Assembly: GCF_900112845.1 (NCBI RefSeq)
Contig: NZ_FONG01000004.1
Span: 357,154-421,153, forward strand
DNA length: 64,000 nucleotides
DNA from: Actinacidiphila alni
GTDB lineage: Bacteria > Actinomycetota > Actinomycetes > Streptomycetales > Streptomycetaceae
Reading direction: 5' to 3'
Shown here: positions 25,924 to 39,241 of the stretch, piece after piece
Layout: every line of letters starts with the position of its first letter
Numbering within the stretch: the stretch's first letter is position 1
The notes under the pieces: generated by a model
Databases searched by the model: none
The model's input: the letters and a program-made list of their open reading frames with translations, nothing else
What the model was told of the DNA's origin: nothing
Program-made: the position numbers and the translations under genes

Positions 25924-26781
25924 GTGAGCGACATCGAGCGCGTCGGAGTGGTCGGCGCGGGCCAGATGGGGTCGGGCATCGCCGAGGTGTGCGCCAGGGC
26001 GGGGCTCGACGTCAGGGTCGCGGAGACCACCGGTGAGGCCCTGGAGCTGGGCCGTACGCGACTGACGAACTCGCTCGGCAAGGCCGCGGAGCGCGGCAAG
26101 ATCACCGAGGCGGAGCGCGACGAGACGCTGGGCTGTCTCACCTTCACCACCGACCTGGGCGAATTCGCCGACCGCGATCTGGTGATCGAGGCCGTGGTGG
26201 AGAACGAGCAGGTCAAGACCGACATCTTCCGGGTGCTCGACCAGGTGGTGACCCGGCCGGACGCCATCCTGGCCTCGAACACCTCCTCCATCCCGCTGGT
26301 CAAGCTGGCGGTGGCCACCTCCCGCCCCGACCAGGTGCTCGGCATCCACTTCTTCAACCCGGCGCCCGTGCAGCGCCTGGTCGAGCTGATCCCGGCGCTG
26401 ACCACCGGCAGCGAGACCCTCAAGCGCACCGAGGCGCTGGTCTCCGACGTCCTCGGCAAGCACGCCATCCGCGCGCAGGACCGCTCGGGCTTCGTCGTCA
26501 ACGCGCTGCTCGTGCCGTATCTGCTCTCGGCGATCCGGATGTACGAGTCGGGCATCGCGACCCGCGAGGACATCGACAACGGCATGGAGATGGGCTGCGC
26601 GCACCCGATGGGGCCGCTCAAGCTCTCCGACCTCATCGGCCTCGACACCATCGCGGCCATCGCCGAGTCGATGTACTCCGAGTACAAGGAGCCGCTCTAC
26701 GCGGCGCCGCCGATCCTGCAGCGGATGGTGGCCGCGGGCCGCCTCGGGCGGAAGACGGGCGCGGGCTTCTACGCGTACTGA
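25924..26781 (+). CDS. 3-hydroxybutyryl-CoA dehydrogenase
   Basis: 285-aa NAD(P)-dependent dehydrogenase interconverting acetoacetyl-CoA and 3-hydroxybutyryl-CoA. Rossmann motif GAGQMG (residues 11-16), SNTSSIP, the catalytic His in LGIHFFNPAPVQRLVELI, and FVVNALLVPYL are all present; the C-terminal helical domain ends with RKTGAGFYAY. It resembles the Hbd/FadB2 enzymes that stand alone in Streptomyces and link to butyryl- and ethylmalonyl-CoA supply. GTG start at 25924. Single gene; convergent with the ABC export genes. Confidence 0.95.
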   Translation: MSDIERVGVVGAGQMGSGIAEVCARAGLDVRVAETTGEALELGRTRLTNSLGKAAERGKITEAERDETLGCLTFTTDLGEFADRDLVIEAVVENEQVKTDIFRVLDQVVTRPDAILASNTSSIPLVKLAVATSRPDQVLGIHFFNPAPVQRLVELIPALTTGSETLKRTEALVSDVLGKHAIRAQDRSGFVVNALLVPYLLSAIRMYESGIATREDIDNGMEMGCAHPMGPLKLSDLIGLDTIAAIAESMYSEYKEPLYAAPPILQRMVAAGRLGRKTGAGFYAY

Positions 26782-26792
26782 GCCGGCGGCCG

Positions 26793-27686
26793 TCAGCCGG
26801 AGGACTCCTCGTAGGCGGCGACGACCTCCTCGGTCGGGCCGTCCATGAGCAGCTCGCCCTTCTCCAGCCACAGCACCCGGTCGCAGGTGTCCCGGATCGA
26901 CTTGTTGTTGTGGCTGACCAGGAAGACGGTCCCTGCCTCCTTGCGCAGCTCGCGGATCCGGTCCTCCGACCGCTTCTGGAAGGCGCGGTCGCCGGTGGCC
27001 AGCGCCTCGTCGATCATCAGCACGTCGTGGTTCTTGGCCGCCGCGATCGAGAACCGCAGCCGGGCCGCCATACCCGAGGAGTACGTCCGCATCGGCAACG
27101 AGATGAAGTCGCCCTTCTCGTTGATGCCGGAGAAGTCGACGATCCCCTGATACCGGCTGCGCACCTCCTCCTGGGACATGCCCATGGCCAGACCGCCGAG
27201 GATCACATTGCGCTCGCCGGTCAGGTCGTTCATCAGCGCCGCGTTCACGCCGAGCAGCGACGGCTGGCCGTCGGTGTAGACCCGGCCGCGGTCGGCGGGG
27301 AGCAGGCCCGCGATGGCCTTGAGCAGGGTGGACTTGCCGGAGCCGTTGGAACCGATGATGCCGATCGCCTGGCCGCGGTAGGCGGTGAAGGTGACGCCCT
27401 TGACGGCGTGCACGGTGTGCACGTTCGGCGACGCCTTGCGGGAGACCAGCCGGTGCAGGGCCGCGGTCGCGTTGCCCCGGCCGGTGCCCGCGCCGTAGAT
27501 CTTGTAGACGACGTGCAGGCCGTCGACGATCACGGTGGGCACCAGGGGTCCCTCGATCCGCGGGATCCCGTCCGGCCGGGCGGCGTCCAGCGGGCTCTCC
27601 AGCGAGGTGCCGTCCGGCACCCGCGGCGCCTCGTCCGCCGCCCCGGCGGACGGTCCTGCCGATGTTCGTGCGGATTCCTCAGCCAC
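26793..27686 (-). CDS. ABC polysaccharide/teichoic acid export ATPase (TagH/Wzt-like)
   Basis: 297 aa. Walker A GSNGSGKST, signature YSSGMAARL, Walker B VLMIDEALATGD and the H-loop LVSHN are complete. The 50-residue N-terminal extension and the VIVDGLHVVYKIYG lead-in are typical of TagH-type exporters of wall polymers. It energises the ABC-2 permease encoded by the overlapping gene. No glycosyltransferases are nearby, so the cargo is unknown. Confidence 0.92.
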   Translation of the reverse strand: MAEESARTSAGPSAGAADEAPRVPDGTSLESPLDAARPDGIPRIEGPLVPTVIVDGLHVVYKIYGAGTGRGNATAALHRLVSRKASPNVHTVHAVKGVTFTAYRGQAIGIIGSNGSGKSTLLKAIAGLLPADRGRVYTDGQPSLLGVNAALMNDLTGERNVILGGLAMGMSQEEVRSRYQGIVDFSGINEKGDFISLPMRTYSSGMAARLRFSIAAAKNHDVLMIDEALATGDRAFQKRSEDRIRELRKEAGTVFLVSHNNKSIRDTCDRVLWLEKGELLMDGPTEEVVAAYEESSG

Positions 27687-28611
27687 GGCCGTACTCCTCC
27701 TCCGACGACCAGAAGAACGCGTACCCGGCGCAGCCCGCGACAGCCGCCCAGCCGGCCGCCAGCGGCCAGATGTGCGGCGGAAGCTGCTCGCGGGTGACGC
27801 TGTCGATCAGTGCGAACCGCATCAGACCGACATATACCAGGGCCGGGTTGACGTCGAGCAGCAGGACGACGGCGTGCGGCGCCCCCGACGAGATCCGGGA
27901 GAGGTCGTAGAAGATCCCGGACACGTACATCCAGGTGCGGGTGACGAAGGGCAGCACCTGGGCGAAGTCGGTGGTGCGCGCGCCGATCCGGGCCATCGCC
28001 AGCGCCAGCCCGGTGTTGAACACGGTCAGCAGGAACAGCGCGGGCACGGCCAGCAGCCAGCGGGTGGTGAACGGGATGCCCTCGGCCACCAGGATGACCG
28101 TGAGGACGCCGAGCGAGAGCAGCAGCTGCCGCAACTGGAGCAGGGTGGCGGCGATCGGGAGGCAGGCGCGCGGGAAGTGCAGGGCGCGGACCAGGCCGAC
28201 ATTGTCGGTCAGCGAGCGGGCGCCGGTCTGGACGGCCGTCTGGGTGAAGGTGAAGACGAAGATGCCGGTGCACAGGAACGGGATGTAGTCGGGGACCCCG
28301 CGTCCGGCGCCGAGGAGCATGCCGAAGATCAGGAAGTAGACGGCCGCGTTCAGCAGCGGGGTGAGCACCTGCCACAGCTGGCCGAGGCGGGCCTCGGTGT
28401 AGAGGGCCTCCTGGCGGGCGGCGGCGAAGGCGGTGACGAAGTGGCGGCGCGCCCACAGGCGGCGGGTGTACTCCACGATCCCGGGGCGGGCGCCGCAGAC
28501 GGTCAGACCGTGGGCTGCGGCGAGCACGGCGGGCGGCACCGGGCGGTCCATGGCGGGCGCGGGAGAGCGGGCCGGTGGCCGGACCGGTGGGGCGGCGGAT
28601 GCGACGGACAT
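27679..28611 (-). CDS. ABC-2 type polysaccharide export permease (TagG/Wzm-like)
   Basis: 310-aa membrane protein with about six helices. The cytoplasmic N-terminal part has RQEALYTEARLGQLWQVLTPLL, the ABC-2 entry helix of TagG/Wzm, followed by PDYIPFLCTGIFVFTFT and the PFVTRTWMYVSGIFYDLS segment. The ATG at 28611 begins MSVASAAPP; upstream in-frame codons reach 28833 but cross the divergent TetR gene. It overlaps the ATPase gene by 8 nt. Confidence 0.9.
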   Translation of the reverse strand: MSVASAAPPVRPPARSPAPAMDRPVPPAVLAAAHGLTVCGARPGIVEYTRRLWARRHFVTAFAAARQEALYTEARLGQLWQVLTPLLNAAVYFLIFGMLLGAGRGVPDYIPFLCTGIFVFTFTQTAVQTGARSLTDNVGLVRALHFPRACLPIAATLLQLRQLLLSLGVLTVILVAEGIPFTTRWLLAVPALFLLTVFNTGLALAMARIGARTTDFAQVLPFVTRTWMYVSGIFYDLSRISSGAPHAVVLLLDVNPALVYVGLMRFALIDSVTREQLPPHIWPLAAGWAAVAGCAGYAFFWSSEEEYGRG

Positions 28612-28712
28612 GGGCGGCTGCCTTCGGACGGCGGATCGTGATCGAGGGTGCACTTTGACGACGGAACGGGACCGTCTCGTCGTCCTGCTCGACGGTAGAG
28701 CAGCCGAAGGAT

Positions 28713-28728
28713 GGAACGCAACCGTTCC
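28713..28728. promoter_or_regulatory. Palindromic operator candidate for the TetR regulator
   Basis: GGAACG-CAAC-CGTTCC is a perfect 6-4-6 inverted repeat, 28 bp before the TetR start codon. A related block, ACGG-N7-CCGT flanked by GACGA and TCGTC, lies at 28657-28681. Both are in the divergent region facing the export genes. Confidence 0.6.
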
Positions 28729-28756
28729 GTCGCCTCGTCGGGTTAGGATCACCCCC

Positions 28757-29386
28757 ATGACCGACCCCGAGCCGCGCCCGTCCACGCCCCGCCGCGCCCC
28801 CGCGGGCGCCGCCGTGCTGCGCGAGGACGTCACCGAGTCGATCAGGGCGGCCGTCTTCGCCGAACTGGCCGCGGTCGGCTACGGCCGGATGTCCATGGAG
28901 GGCATCGCGCGGCGCGCGGGCGTCGGCAAGGCCGCGGTCTACCGCCGCTGGCGCTCCAAGCTGCCGCTGGTCCTGGACACCGTGTCCGACATCGCGGCGG
29001 CCGGACTGCCGGTGCCGGACACCGGCACCCTGCACGGCGACGTACGCGCCATGCTCGAGGTGAGCGCGCGGGCGCTGCGGCACCCGGTGGCGGCGCAGAT
29101 CATCCCCGACCTGCTCGCCGAGGCGGCGCGCAGCCCCGAACTCGCCGCCGCCCTGCGCACCGCGCTGCGCGACGCACAGGGCGGTGTCGCCGCCGCCGTC
29201 ATACGCCAGGCCGCCGCCCGCGGCGAGATCCCCGCCGCCACCGACCCCGGCCTCGCCCTCGATCTGCTGGCGGGCCCCCTCTACTGGCACCTGGCCGTCA
29301 TGCGCGACGACCTCCCCCGGCACCGCCTCGACGCCCTCACCACAGCGGTGGTCGCGGCCCTGTCGGCCACACCGGCGGCGGGGTGA
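28757..29386 (+). CDS. TetR-family transcriptional regulator
   Basis: 209 aa. The N-terminal helix-turn-helix (about 25-65) contains MSMEGIARRAGVGKAAVYRRWRSK, standard for TetR proteins; the C-terminal ligand domain (about 85-205) resembles TetR_C_11/33-like regulators with ARSPELAAALR. It is divergent from the polysaccharide export permease and probably represses that operon and itself through the GGAACG palindrome. The inducer is unknown. Confidence 0.9.
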   Translation: MTDPEPRPSTPRRAPAGAAVLREDVTESIRAAVFAELAAVGYGRMSMEGIARRAGVGKAAVYRRWRSKLPLVLDTVSDIAAAGLPVPDTGTLHGDVRAMLEVSARALRHPVAAQIIPDLLAEAARSPELAAALRTALRDAQGGVAAAVIRQAAARGEIPAATDPGLALDLLAGPLYWHLAVMRDDLPRHRLDALTTAVVAALSATPAAG

Positions 29387-29398
29387 CGGCGGGGCGGC

Positions 29399-29605
29399 TC
29401 AGGTGCCGTGGCCCGCGGGCCACGGGCGTTCGCCCACCGCGCAGTGGTAGCAGCGGGCGACGGCGCGGTCGTGGCGGTACCACTCGTGGGATCCGCAGTC
29501 GCGGCCGCCCTTGCACGCCACTCCCAGGGCGAGCAGGAACCACGGGAGGTGTCCGCGCACCCGGGTGCGCCATCGGTACGCGCCGGCGCCGGCCATAACG
29601 GTCAC
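29399..29605 (-). CDS. Small conserved-looking Cys/His protein
   Basis: 68 residues with a GTG start (an ATG at 29596 is an alternative). One hydrophobic helix (LPWFLLALGVA) is followed by a compact motif C-x4-DCGSHEWYRHDRAVARCYHCAVG, in which Cys and His residues could bind one zinc. The pattern WYRHD...CYHC looks familiar from unnamed streptomycete proteins, which favours a real gene. No clear ribosome binding site. It ends 13 nt from the convergent TetR gene. Confidence 0.6.
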   Translation of the reverse strand: MTVMAGAGAYRWRTRVRGHLPWFLLALGVACKGGRDCGSHEWYRHDRAVARCYHCAVGERPWPAGHGT

Positions 29606-29661
29606 CGTAATCCGATCGGCGCGGCGCCGGGGAAGGATTCTCCGCGCCGGACGACGGCGCG

Positions 29662-30318
<657 letters not shown>

Positions 30319-30442
30319 TCCGCCGCCCTCTCGGTCCGCCGGGAGCGCAGCCGTACGGCTCGCTCGCGCTCCCCTGCGCCAGCCTGCATTTCCCCTATGA
30401 GAAATATGGGGAGTTCATCCTTTTTAGCAGGGTCGGACCGCT

Positions 30443-31690
30443 TCAGTGGCGCGGCACTCCGGAGAGCGCGACCGCGCGGGGCGGGACGGCGGCGCGGACG
30501 CCGTCACGCACCAGGACCAGCAGGGCCATGTCGTCGGTGGGCCGGCCGTCGGCGTGCCGCAGCACGGCGTCGCGCAGTCCGGCCGCGACGGCCCGCCCGC
30601 ACAGCGGCGCCTCCGCACGGTCGCCGGCCACCGCGGTGAGCGCCTCCGCCAGCGGGAAGAAGGTGCCGTCGGCGTCACGGGCGTCCTGCATCCCGTCGGT
30701 GTAAAGCACCAGTCCCTCGCCCGGCGCCACCTGGCCGGCGGCGGCCGGCACCGGGGTGCGGGACGGGTCGAACAGGCCGAGCGGTGGCAGCGGTTCACCG
30801 ATCGGCAGCGGGCCGGCCGCCGCGCCGAGCAGATACGGCTGCGGGTGGCCGCAGGTGACCACCTGGACGGCGCCGTCATCGGCGAGCTGCACGATCTGTA
30901 CGGTGGCGAACTCCTCGGCGACCGGGTCGTGCGGGGCCGCGCCCGCCGTCGCCGGGTGCTCGTCCTGGGTCCGCTCCCGCAGATGGCGGCGCAGCGCCCC
31001 GTCCAACCGCCGCAGGACGTCCGCAGGTTCCGCTTCCTGGTGGGCGGCCTCGCGGAAGCTGCCGAGCAGGGCCGCGACCATGCCGATGGCGGGCAGGCCG
31101 TGGCCGCGGGCGTCCCCGATGACCGCGCGCACCCCGTACGGCGTCGCCAGCACCTCGTAGAAGTCGCCGCCGACCCGGGCGCCCCGGCTGGCCGACACGT
31201 ACTCCCCCGCGACCGTCCAGCCGCCCGCCCGGCGCGGCAACGGCCGGAGCAGCACTTGCTGGGCGGCGGTCGCGATCTCCTTCGTACGGTCCAGCTCGGC
31301 GGTGAGCACCGTACGGCGGCCCGCCGTGCACAGCGCCGCGGCCACCACGGCGAGCACCGTCGCGGCGGCGCCCAGCACCGGGCCGGCGCCGTCGATCGAG
31401 TCGTCCGCGAGATCGGCGGCCAGCACCGCGAGCGCCACCACCCCGCTGCCCACCACCCAGCGCCGCCGCGCGCCCGCCGCGCAGGTCAGCGCCGGAGTCA
31501 CCGCCAGTGCGGGCAGCACATCGGCGCCCTCGGACAACTGCCAGGTCAGCGTGCCCGTCACCGCCACCCACACGGCGGGCAGCAGCACCCACGGCACCCG
31601 GCGCAGCACCTGAACTGCCCGCTTGAGGATCATCCGCCCGGCTCCCCCGGAAAGCCGCGGTCGCGGCAGCGTCGGAACCGCGCCCCGCAT
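30443..31690 (-). CDS. PP2C-type (SpoIIE/RsbU) serine phosphatase with membrane domain
   Basis: About 415 aa. The N-terminal third contains four to five hydrophobic helices (VPWVLLPAVWVAVTG, then VLPALAVTPALT, VVGSGVVALAVLA, AAATVLAVVAAAL). A short helix (AELDRTKEIATAAQQVLL) leads to the SpoIIE domain with metal-binding Asp in GGDFYEV, GDARGHG, LYTDGMQDARD and PTDDMALLVL. Such enzymes dephosphorylate anti-anti-sigma factors. No sigma/anti-sigma genes are adjacent. Start: ATG 31690 has GGGAG seven bases upstream; ATG 31633 is nearly as good and would drop 19 residues. Confidence 0.9.
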   Translation of the reverse strand: MRGAVPTLPRPRLSGGAGRMILKRAVQVLRRVPWVLLPAVWVAVTGTLTWQLSEGADVLPALAVTPALTCAAGARRRWVVGSGVVALAVLAADLADDSIDGAGPVLGAAATVLAVVAAALCTAGRRTVLTAELDRTKEIATAAQQVLLRPLPRRAGGWTVAGEYVSASRGARVGGDFYEVLATPYGVRAVIGDARGHGLPAIGMVAALLGSFREAAHQEAEPADVLRRLDGALRRHLRERTQDEHPATAGAAPHDPVAEEFATVQIVQLADDGAVQVVTCGHPQPYLLGAAAGPLPIGEPLPPLGLFDPSRTPVPAAAGQVAPGEGLVLYTDGMQDARDADGTFFPLAEALTAVAGDRAEAPLCGRAVAAGLRDAVLRHADGRPTDDMALLVLVRDGVRAAVPPRAVALSGVPRH

Positions 31691-31925
31691 GCCCGGCTCC
31701 CGCATCGCGACCGATTCTGGCCACTCCCCGCGCACAAATGGCCTATCGCCCGGGGTAATCACTCGAAAGAGCGACGAAACCCCCAACTTCCGCACGTCTC
31801 CGACCCGCAGCAAGAAGCGGCGGGGCTGCGCCCCCGCCCGGCCGCGCAACAAGACGGCCACGCGCCGCACATCCGACAACGCGGACCGCCCCCACGCGCC
31901 CGGCAGGCGTCGGCGCGGCCCGCCC

Positions 31926-31953
31926 GGCAGGCAGGCAGGCAGGCAGGCAGGCA
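31926..31953. repeat. Seven copies of GGCA
   Basis: Perfect tetranucleotide run of 28 bp in the gene-free stretch. A 4-bp unit would shift frame, which also argues against coding here. Confidence 0.95.
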
Positions 31954-32240
31954 ACGCGATACGGATCGCCTCCGCGCAACACCCCCGGGCGTGCGCACCG
32001 CAGGACGCGCACGGCCGCGAGGTCACGTATTCCCGCACCCGCCGGCGCCGCGCGAGCCGCCCTGGACGCGGCACTCCCCCGCACCCGCCGATGCCGCGCG
32101 GGCCCCACCCGCAGGCCGTAGGCGGTCGGCCGCGCGCACCGACACCACCCGGGTCACCCACGCCATCCGCCAACAGGCCGCGCGCCGACGCCGGTTCGGC
32201 GCTGTCCGCCGTGGACGGAAGCACAGCGCGCCATGCGCGC

Positions 32241-32275
32241 GAGGGGCCGCCCCGGCATCACCGGGGCGGCCCCTC
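32241..32275 (-). terminator. pheST terminator hairpin
   Basis: Perfect 15-bp stem GAGGGGCCGCCCCGG / CCGGGGCGGCCCCTC with loop CATCA, starting 15 nt beyond the pheT stop codon. Very stable and without a T-run. Confidence 0.9.
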
Positions 32276-32289
32276 GTCGTGACGTCCCG

Positions 32290-36089
<3,800 letters not shown>

Positions 36090-36188
36090 CTACCGGCGCC
36101 GCGTGGACGGCCTGATCACGCCCGTCGGGGGGTGCTTCCGGCCCGCCGGGGACGGTGCCTCCGGCGCTGCCGCTGCCCGCGTGGCCGG

Positions 36189-37415
36189 TCAGGCCATGAA
36201 AGCGGGTGCCCCGACGGGCAGGATAAATCGGAACTGGGCGCCGCCGCCGGGGGCGCGGCCGACCGCGATGGTGCCGCCGTGCGCCTCGACGATGCCCTTG
36301 ACGATGTACAGGCCGAGCCCGGTGCCGCCGCGCTTGCTGCCCCGCCAGAAGCGGGTGAATACGCGGCCCATCGACTCCTCCGGAATGCCGGGGCCCTCGT
36401 CGCTCACGGTCACAGCCGTGCCGGTGCAGCTCCGCTCCTGCGGAGTGTACGAGGGCGCTACGTCGATGGTGACAGTCCCCTCGCCGTGCCGCACCGCGTT
36501 TTCCAGCAGATTGCCGAGCACCTGGTCGACCTTGTCGGGGTCGGCCCACAGCGCGGGCAGCGGCTGGACGACCTGCACGCTGAACCGGTCGGGCCGCTGT
36601 CCGGCCGCGACCTGGCCGTCCACGTGCCGCTGCACGGCGGCGGCGATGTCCACCGGCTGGCGGCGCACCTCCAGGCGGCCGGAGTCGATCCGGGAGATGT
36701 CGAGCAGTTCGGCGATCAGCCGGGTGACCCGGTTGGCGTCGGCGTCGACGGTCTCCAGCATCAGTTTCTTCTGGTCGTCGGTGAAGCGTTCCCATTTGGC
36801 GAGCAGCGTGGCGGTGAAGCCCTTGACCGAGGTGAGCGGCGAGCGCAGTTCGTGGGCGACGGTGGCGATCAGCTCGGCGTGGCTGCGTTCGGTACGGCGG
36901 CGGGCCTCGGTGCCGCGCAGCGAGACCACCAGCCGGCGCACGGGACCGGTGGGGTGGTCGCGTACGTAGCGGGCGGAGACCAGCACCTCACGGCCGCCGG
37001 GCAGCAGCAGATTGCGTTCCGGCTGGCCGACCCGGATGGCGAGGCCGCCGTAGGGGTCGGTGACCGTCCACCAGCGGCGGCCTTCGAGGTCCTCAAGTGG
37101 CAGGGCGCGTTCGACGGGGGCGCCGAGCACGTCGCCGGGGCGCAGCGCGGTGATCCGGGCGGCGGCGGAGTTGAAGCAGATGACCCGGCCGCGTTCGTCG
37201 GCGATCACCAGGCCGTCGGGGAGGTCGTCGGGGTCGAGGCCGATCAGGTCGTGGGCGCCGGTGACCGGCGGTTCCGCGGCGGGCCGAAGCGCCGCGGGCG
37301 GGTGACCGCCGCGCCCGGCGGGGCCGGGTCCGGTGGCCGCGGGCTGCCGCGCACCGGCCGCGGTCCGGCCCAGAACGGCGCTGCGCGCCTCGTCCTCCGG
37401 CACCGTCACATCCAT
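36189..37415 (-). CDS. Soluble PAS-containing sensor histidine kinase
   Basis: 408 aa and no transmembrane helix. A Pro/Ala-rich leader (1-50) is followed by a PAS domain (about 55-175, LPDGLVIADERGRVICFN), a HisKA dimerisation helix with the phospho-accepting His in TVAHELRSPLT, and a HATPase domain with NLLENAVRH (N box), DEGPGIP (G1), FTRFWRG (F) and GTGLGLYIVKG (G2). Complete and probably active. No response regulator is next to it; a kinase at this site between pheS and the SpoU gene is common in streptomycetes. GGGGAG precedes the ATG. Confidence 0.93.
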   Translation of the reverse strand: MDVTVPEDEARSAVLGRTAAGARQPAATGPGPAGRGGHPPAALRPAAEPPVTGAHDLIGLDPDDLPDGLVIADERGRVICFNSAAARITALRPGDVLGAPVERALPLEDLEGRRWWTVTDPYGGLAIRVGQPERNLLLPGGREVLVSARYVRDHPTGPVRRLVVSLRGTEARRRTERSHAELIATVAHELRSPLTSVKGFTATLLAKWERFTDDQKKLMLETVDADANRVTRLIAELLDISRIDSGRLEVRRQPVDIAAAVQRHVDGQVAAGQRPDRFSVQVVQPLPALWADPDKVDQVLGNLLENAVRHGEGTVTIDVAPSYTPQERSCTGTAVTVSDEGPGIPEESMGRVFTRFWRGSKRGGTGLGLYIVKGIVEAHGGTIAVGRAPGGGAQFRFILPVGAPAFMA

Positions 37416-37456
37416 CCCCGCCACTCCCCTTTCAGGGCCCCCGGGCCGCCACCCTA

Positions 37457-38314
<858 letters not shown>

Positions 38315-38391
38315 GGGTGTTCCGCCTTCCGGGGTACGGGGTGGGGCCGGCGGCCGCGGGGGTCGTGACGTCGGGCGCCGGGCATGGAACA

Positions 38392-38422
38392 GGCCCGCAG
38401 GGGAGGAAACCACCCGCGGGCC
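38392..38422 (-). terminator. Hairpin after rplT
   Basis: GGCCCGC / GCGGGCC, 7-bp stem with a 17-nt A-rich loop, 35 nt beyond the rplT stop. Moderate stability; likely end of the infC-rpmI-rplT transcript. Confidence 0.6.
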
Positions 38423-38456
38423 CGGATCCGTACCGTGTCGGCGCGGCGTGCCTGGA

Positions 38457-38840
38457 TCAGGCCGCCTTGGGCGCGTTCACGTCGGAGGGCAGCGCCTTCT
38501 GCGCGACCTCGACCAGCGCCGCGAACGCGTTCGCGTCGTTGACCGCCAGTTCGGCGAGGATCTTGCGGTCGACCTCGACGTTGGCGGCCTTCAGGCCCTG
38601 GATGAAGCGGTTGTAGGTGATGCCGTTGGCGCGGGCAGCGGCGTTGATCCGCTGGATCCACAGCTGACGGAAGTCGCCCTTGCGCTTCTTGCGGTCGTTG
38701 TAGTTGTAGACCAGGGAGTGGGTGACCTGCTCCTTGGCCTTGCGGTACAGGCGCGAACGCTGGCCGCGGTAGCCGCTGGCCTGCTCGAGGATTGCCCGGC
38801 GCTTCTTCTGGGCGTTGACTGCCCGCTTGACGCGTGCCAC
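38457..38840 (-). CDS. rplT: Ribosomal protein L20
   Basis: 127 aa of the 50S assembly protein L20. [42 protein letters not shown] N-terminus, [19 protein letters not shown] and [14 protein letters not shown] are all conserved. Third gene of the infC operon. The C-terminal tail ([12 protein letters not shown]) is a common actinobacterial extension. Confidence 0.98.
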   Translation of the reverse strand: MARVKRAVNAQKKRRAILEQASGYRGQRSRLYRKAKEQVTHSLVYNYNDRKKRKGDFRQLWIQRINAAARANGITYNRFIQGLKAANVEVDRKILAELAVNDANAFAALVEVAQKALPSDVNAPKAA

Positions 38841-38915
38841 TTGATGACTCCTTCTAGGGGACCGCGGGGGAACTCACGCGATCCGGAAACGATGGGGGTC
38901 CCGGTCCGGGACGAT

Positions 38916-38933
38916 GCGCCCCCGAGGGGGCGC
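38916..38933 (-). other. Hairpin immediately after rpmI
   Basis: GCGCCCCC-GA-GGGGGCGC, an 8-bp palindrome starting 5 nt beyond the rpmI stop codon, inside the rpmI-rplT gap. It may slow transcription or protect the upstream mRNA end. Confidence 0.6.
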
Positions 38934-38938
38934 GGCCG

Positions 38939-39133
38939 TCACTTGCCGAGAAGCTTCTTGATCTTCTTGGCGTCGGACTTGGCGACCTCAACGGTGCCGC
39001 TCAGGGAGCGCGTCTTCGAGCTCGGCTTGTGCTCCAGGTAGTGGCGGATACCGGCGCGCTCACGCAGCACCTTGCCGGAGCCGCTGATCTTGAAGCGCTT
39101 GCTCGCACCGCTGTGCGTCTTGTTCTTCGGCAT
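38939..39133 (-). CDS. rpmI: Ribosomal protein L35
   Basis: 64 aa. [24 protein letters not shown] and the C-terminal KKIKKLLGK are standard. Lies between infC and rplT in the universal order. The start ATG at 39133 is unambiguous. Confidence 0.98.
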   Translation of the reverse strand: MPKNKTHSGASKRFKISGSGKVLRERAGIRHYLEHKPSSKTRSLSGTVEVAKSDAKKIKKLLGK

Positions 39134-39208
39134 GGCGCCGTAGTCTCCTCGTCGCTGGCCCTCCCGTCCGCCGCTGGGCGCACGGAGAGCGTCAGTCCTG
39201 CATTACCA

Positions 39209-39229
39209 CCCGGAGCCGGAGGCTCCGGG
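39209..39229 (-). other. Hairpin between infC and rpmI
   Basis: CCCGGAGCC-GGA-GGCTCCGGG, perfect 9-bp stem with a 3-nt loop, 13 nt after the infC stop. Possible partial terminator or processing site within the operon. Confidence 0.65.
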
Positions 39230-39241
39230 GTCGTTCTCGTC

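Larger units (their letters stand above)
31691..32289. other. Gene-free stretch between pheT and the phosphatase gene
   Basis: 599 bp. It holds the pheST terminator at its right end, a GGCA microsatellite near its middle and the phosphatase promoter area at its left end. Frames open across it on both strands, but their products are Arg/Pro-rich or repeat translations with no family likeness. I see no RNA gene. Confidence 0.6.

Noticed and set aside
24313..26871. 852-codon extension of the glycoside hydrolase
   Set aside because: The upstream part crosses the decamer repeat and the dehydrogenase gene; the signal peptide and AGGAGG define a start at 25587.
30392..30411. CCCCTAT/ATATGGGG dyad as an operator of the ABC-like gene
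   Set aside because: The arms match only with a one-base slip and there is no regulator next to it; too weak to list as a feature.
31743..32282. Proteins encoded in the stretch between pheT and the phosphatase
   Set aside because: Frames translate a GGCA repeat and Arg/Pro-rich sequence without ribosome binding sites.
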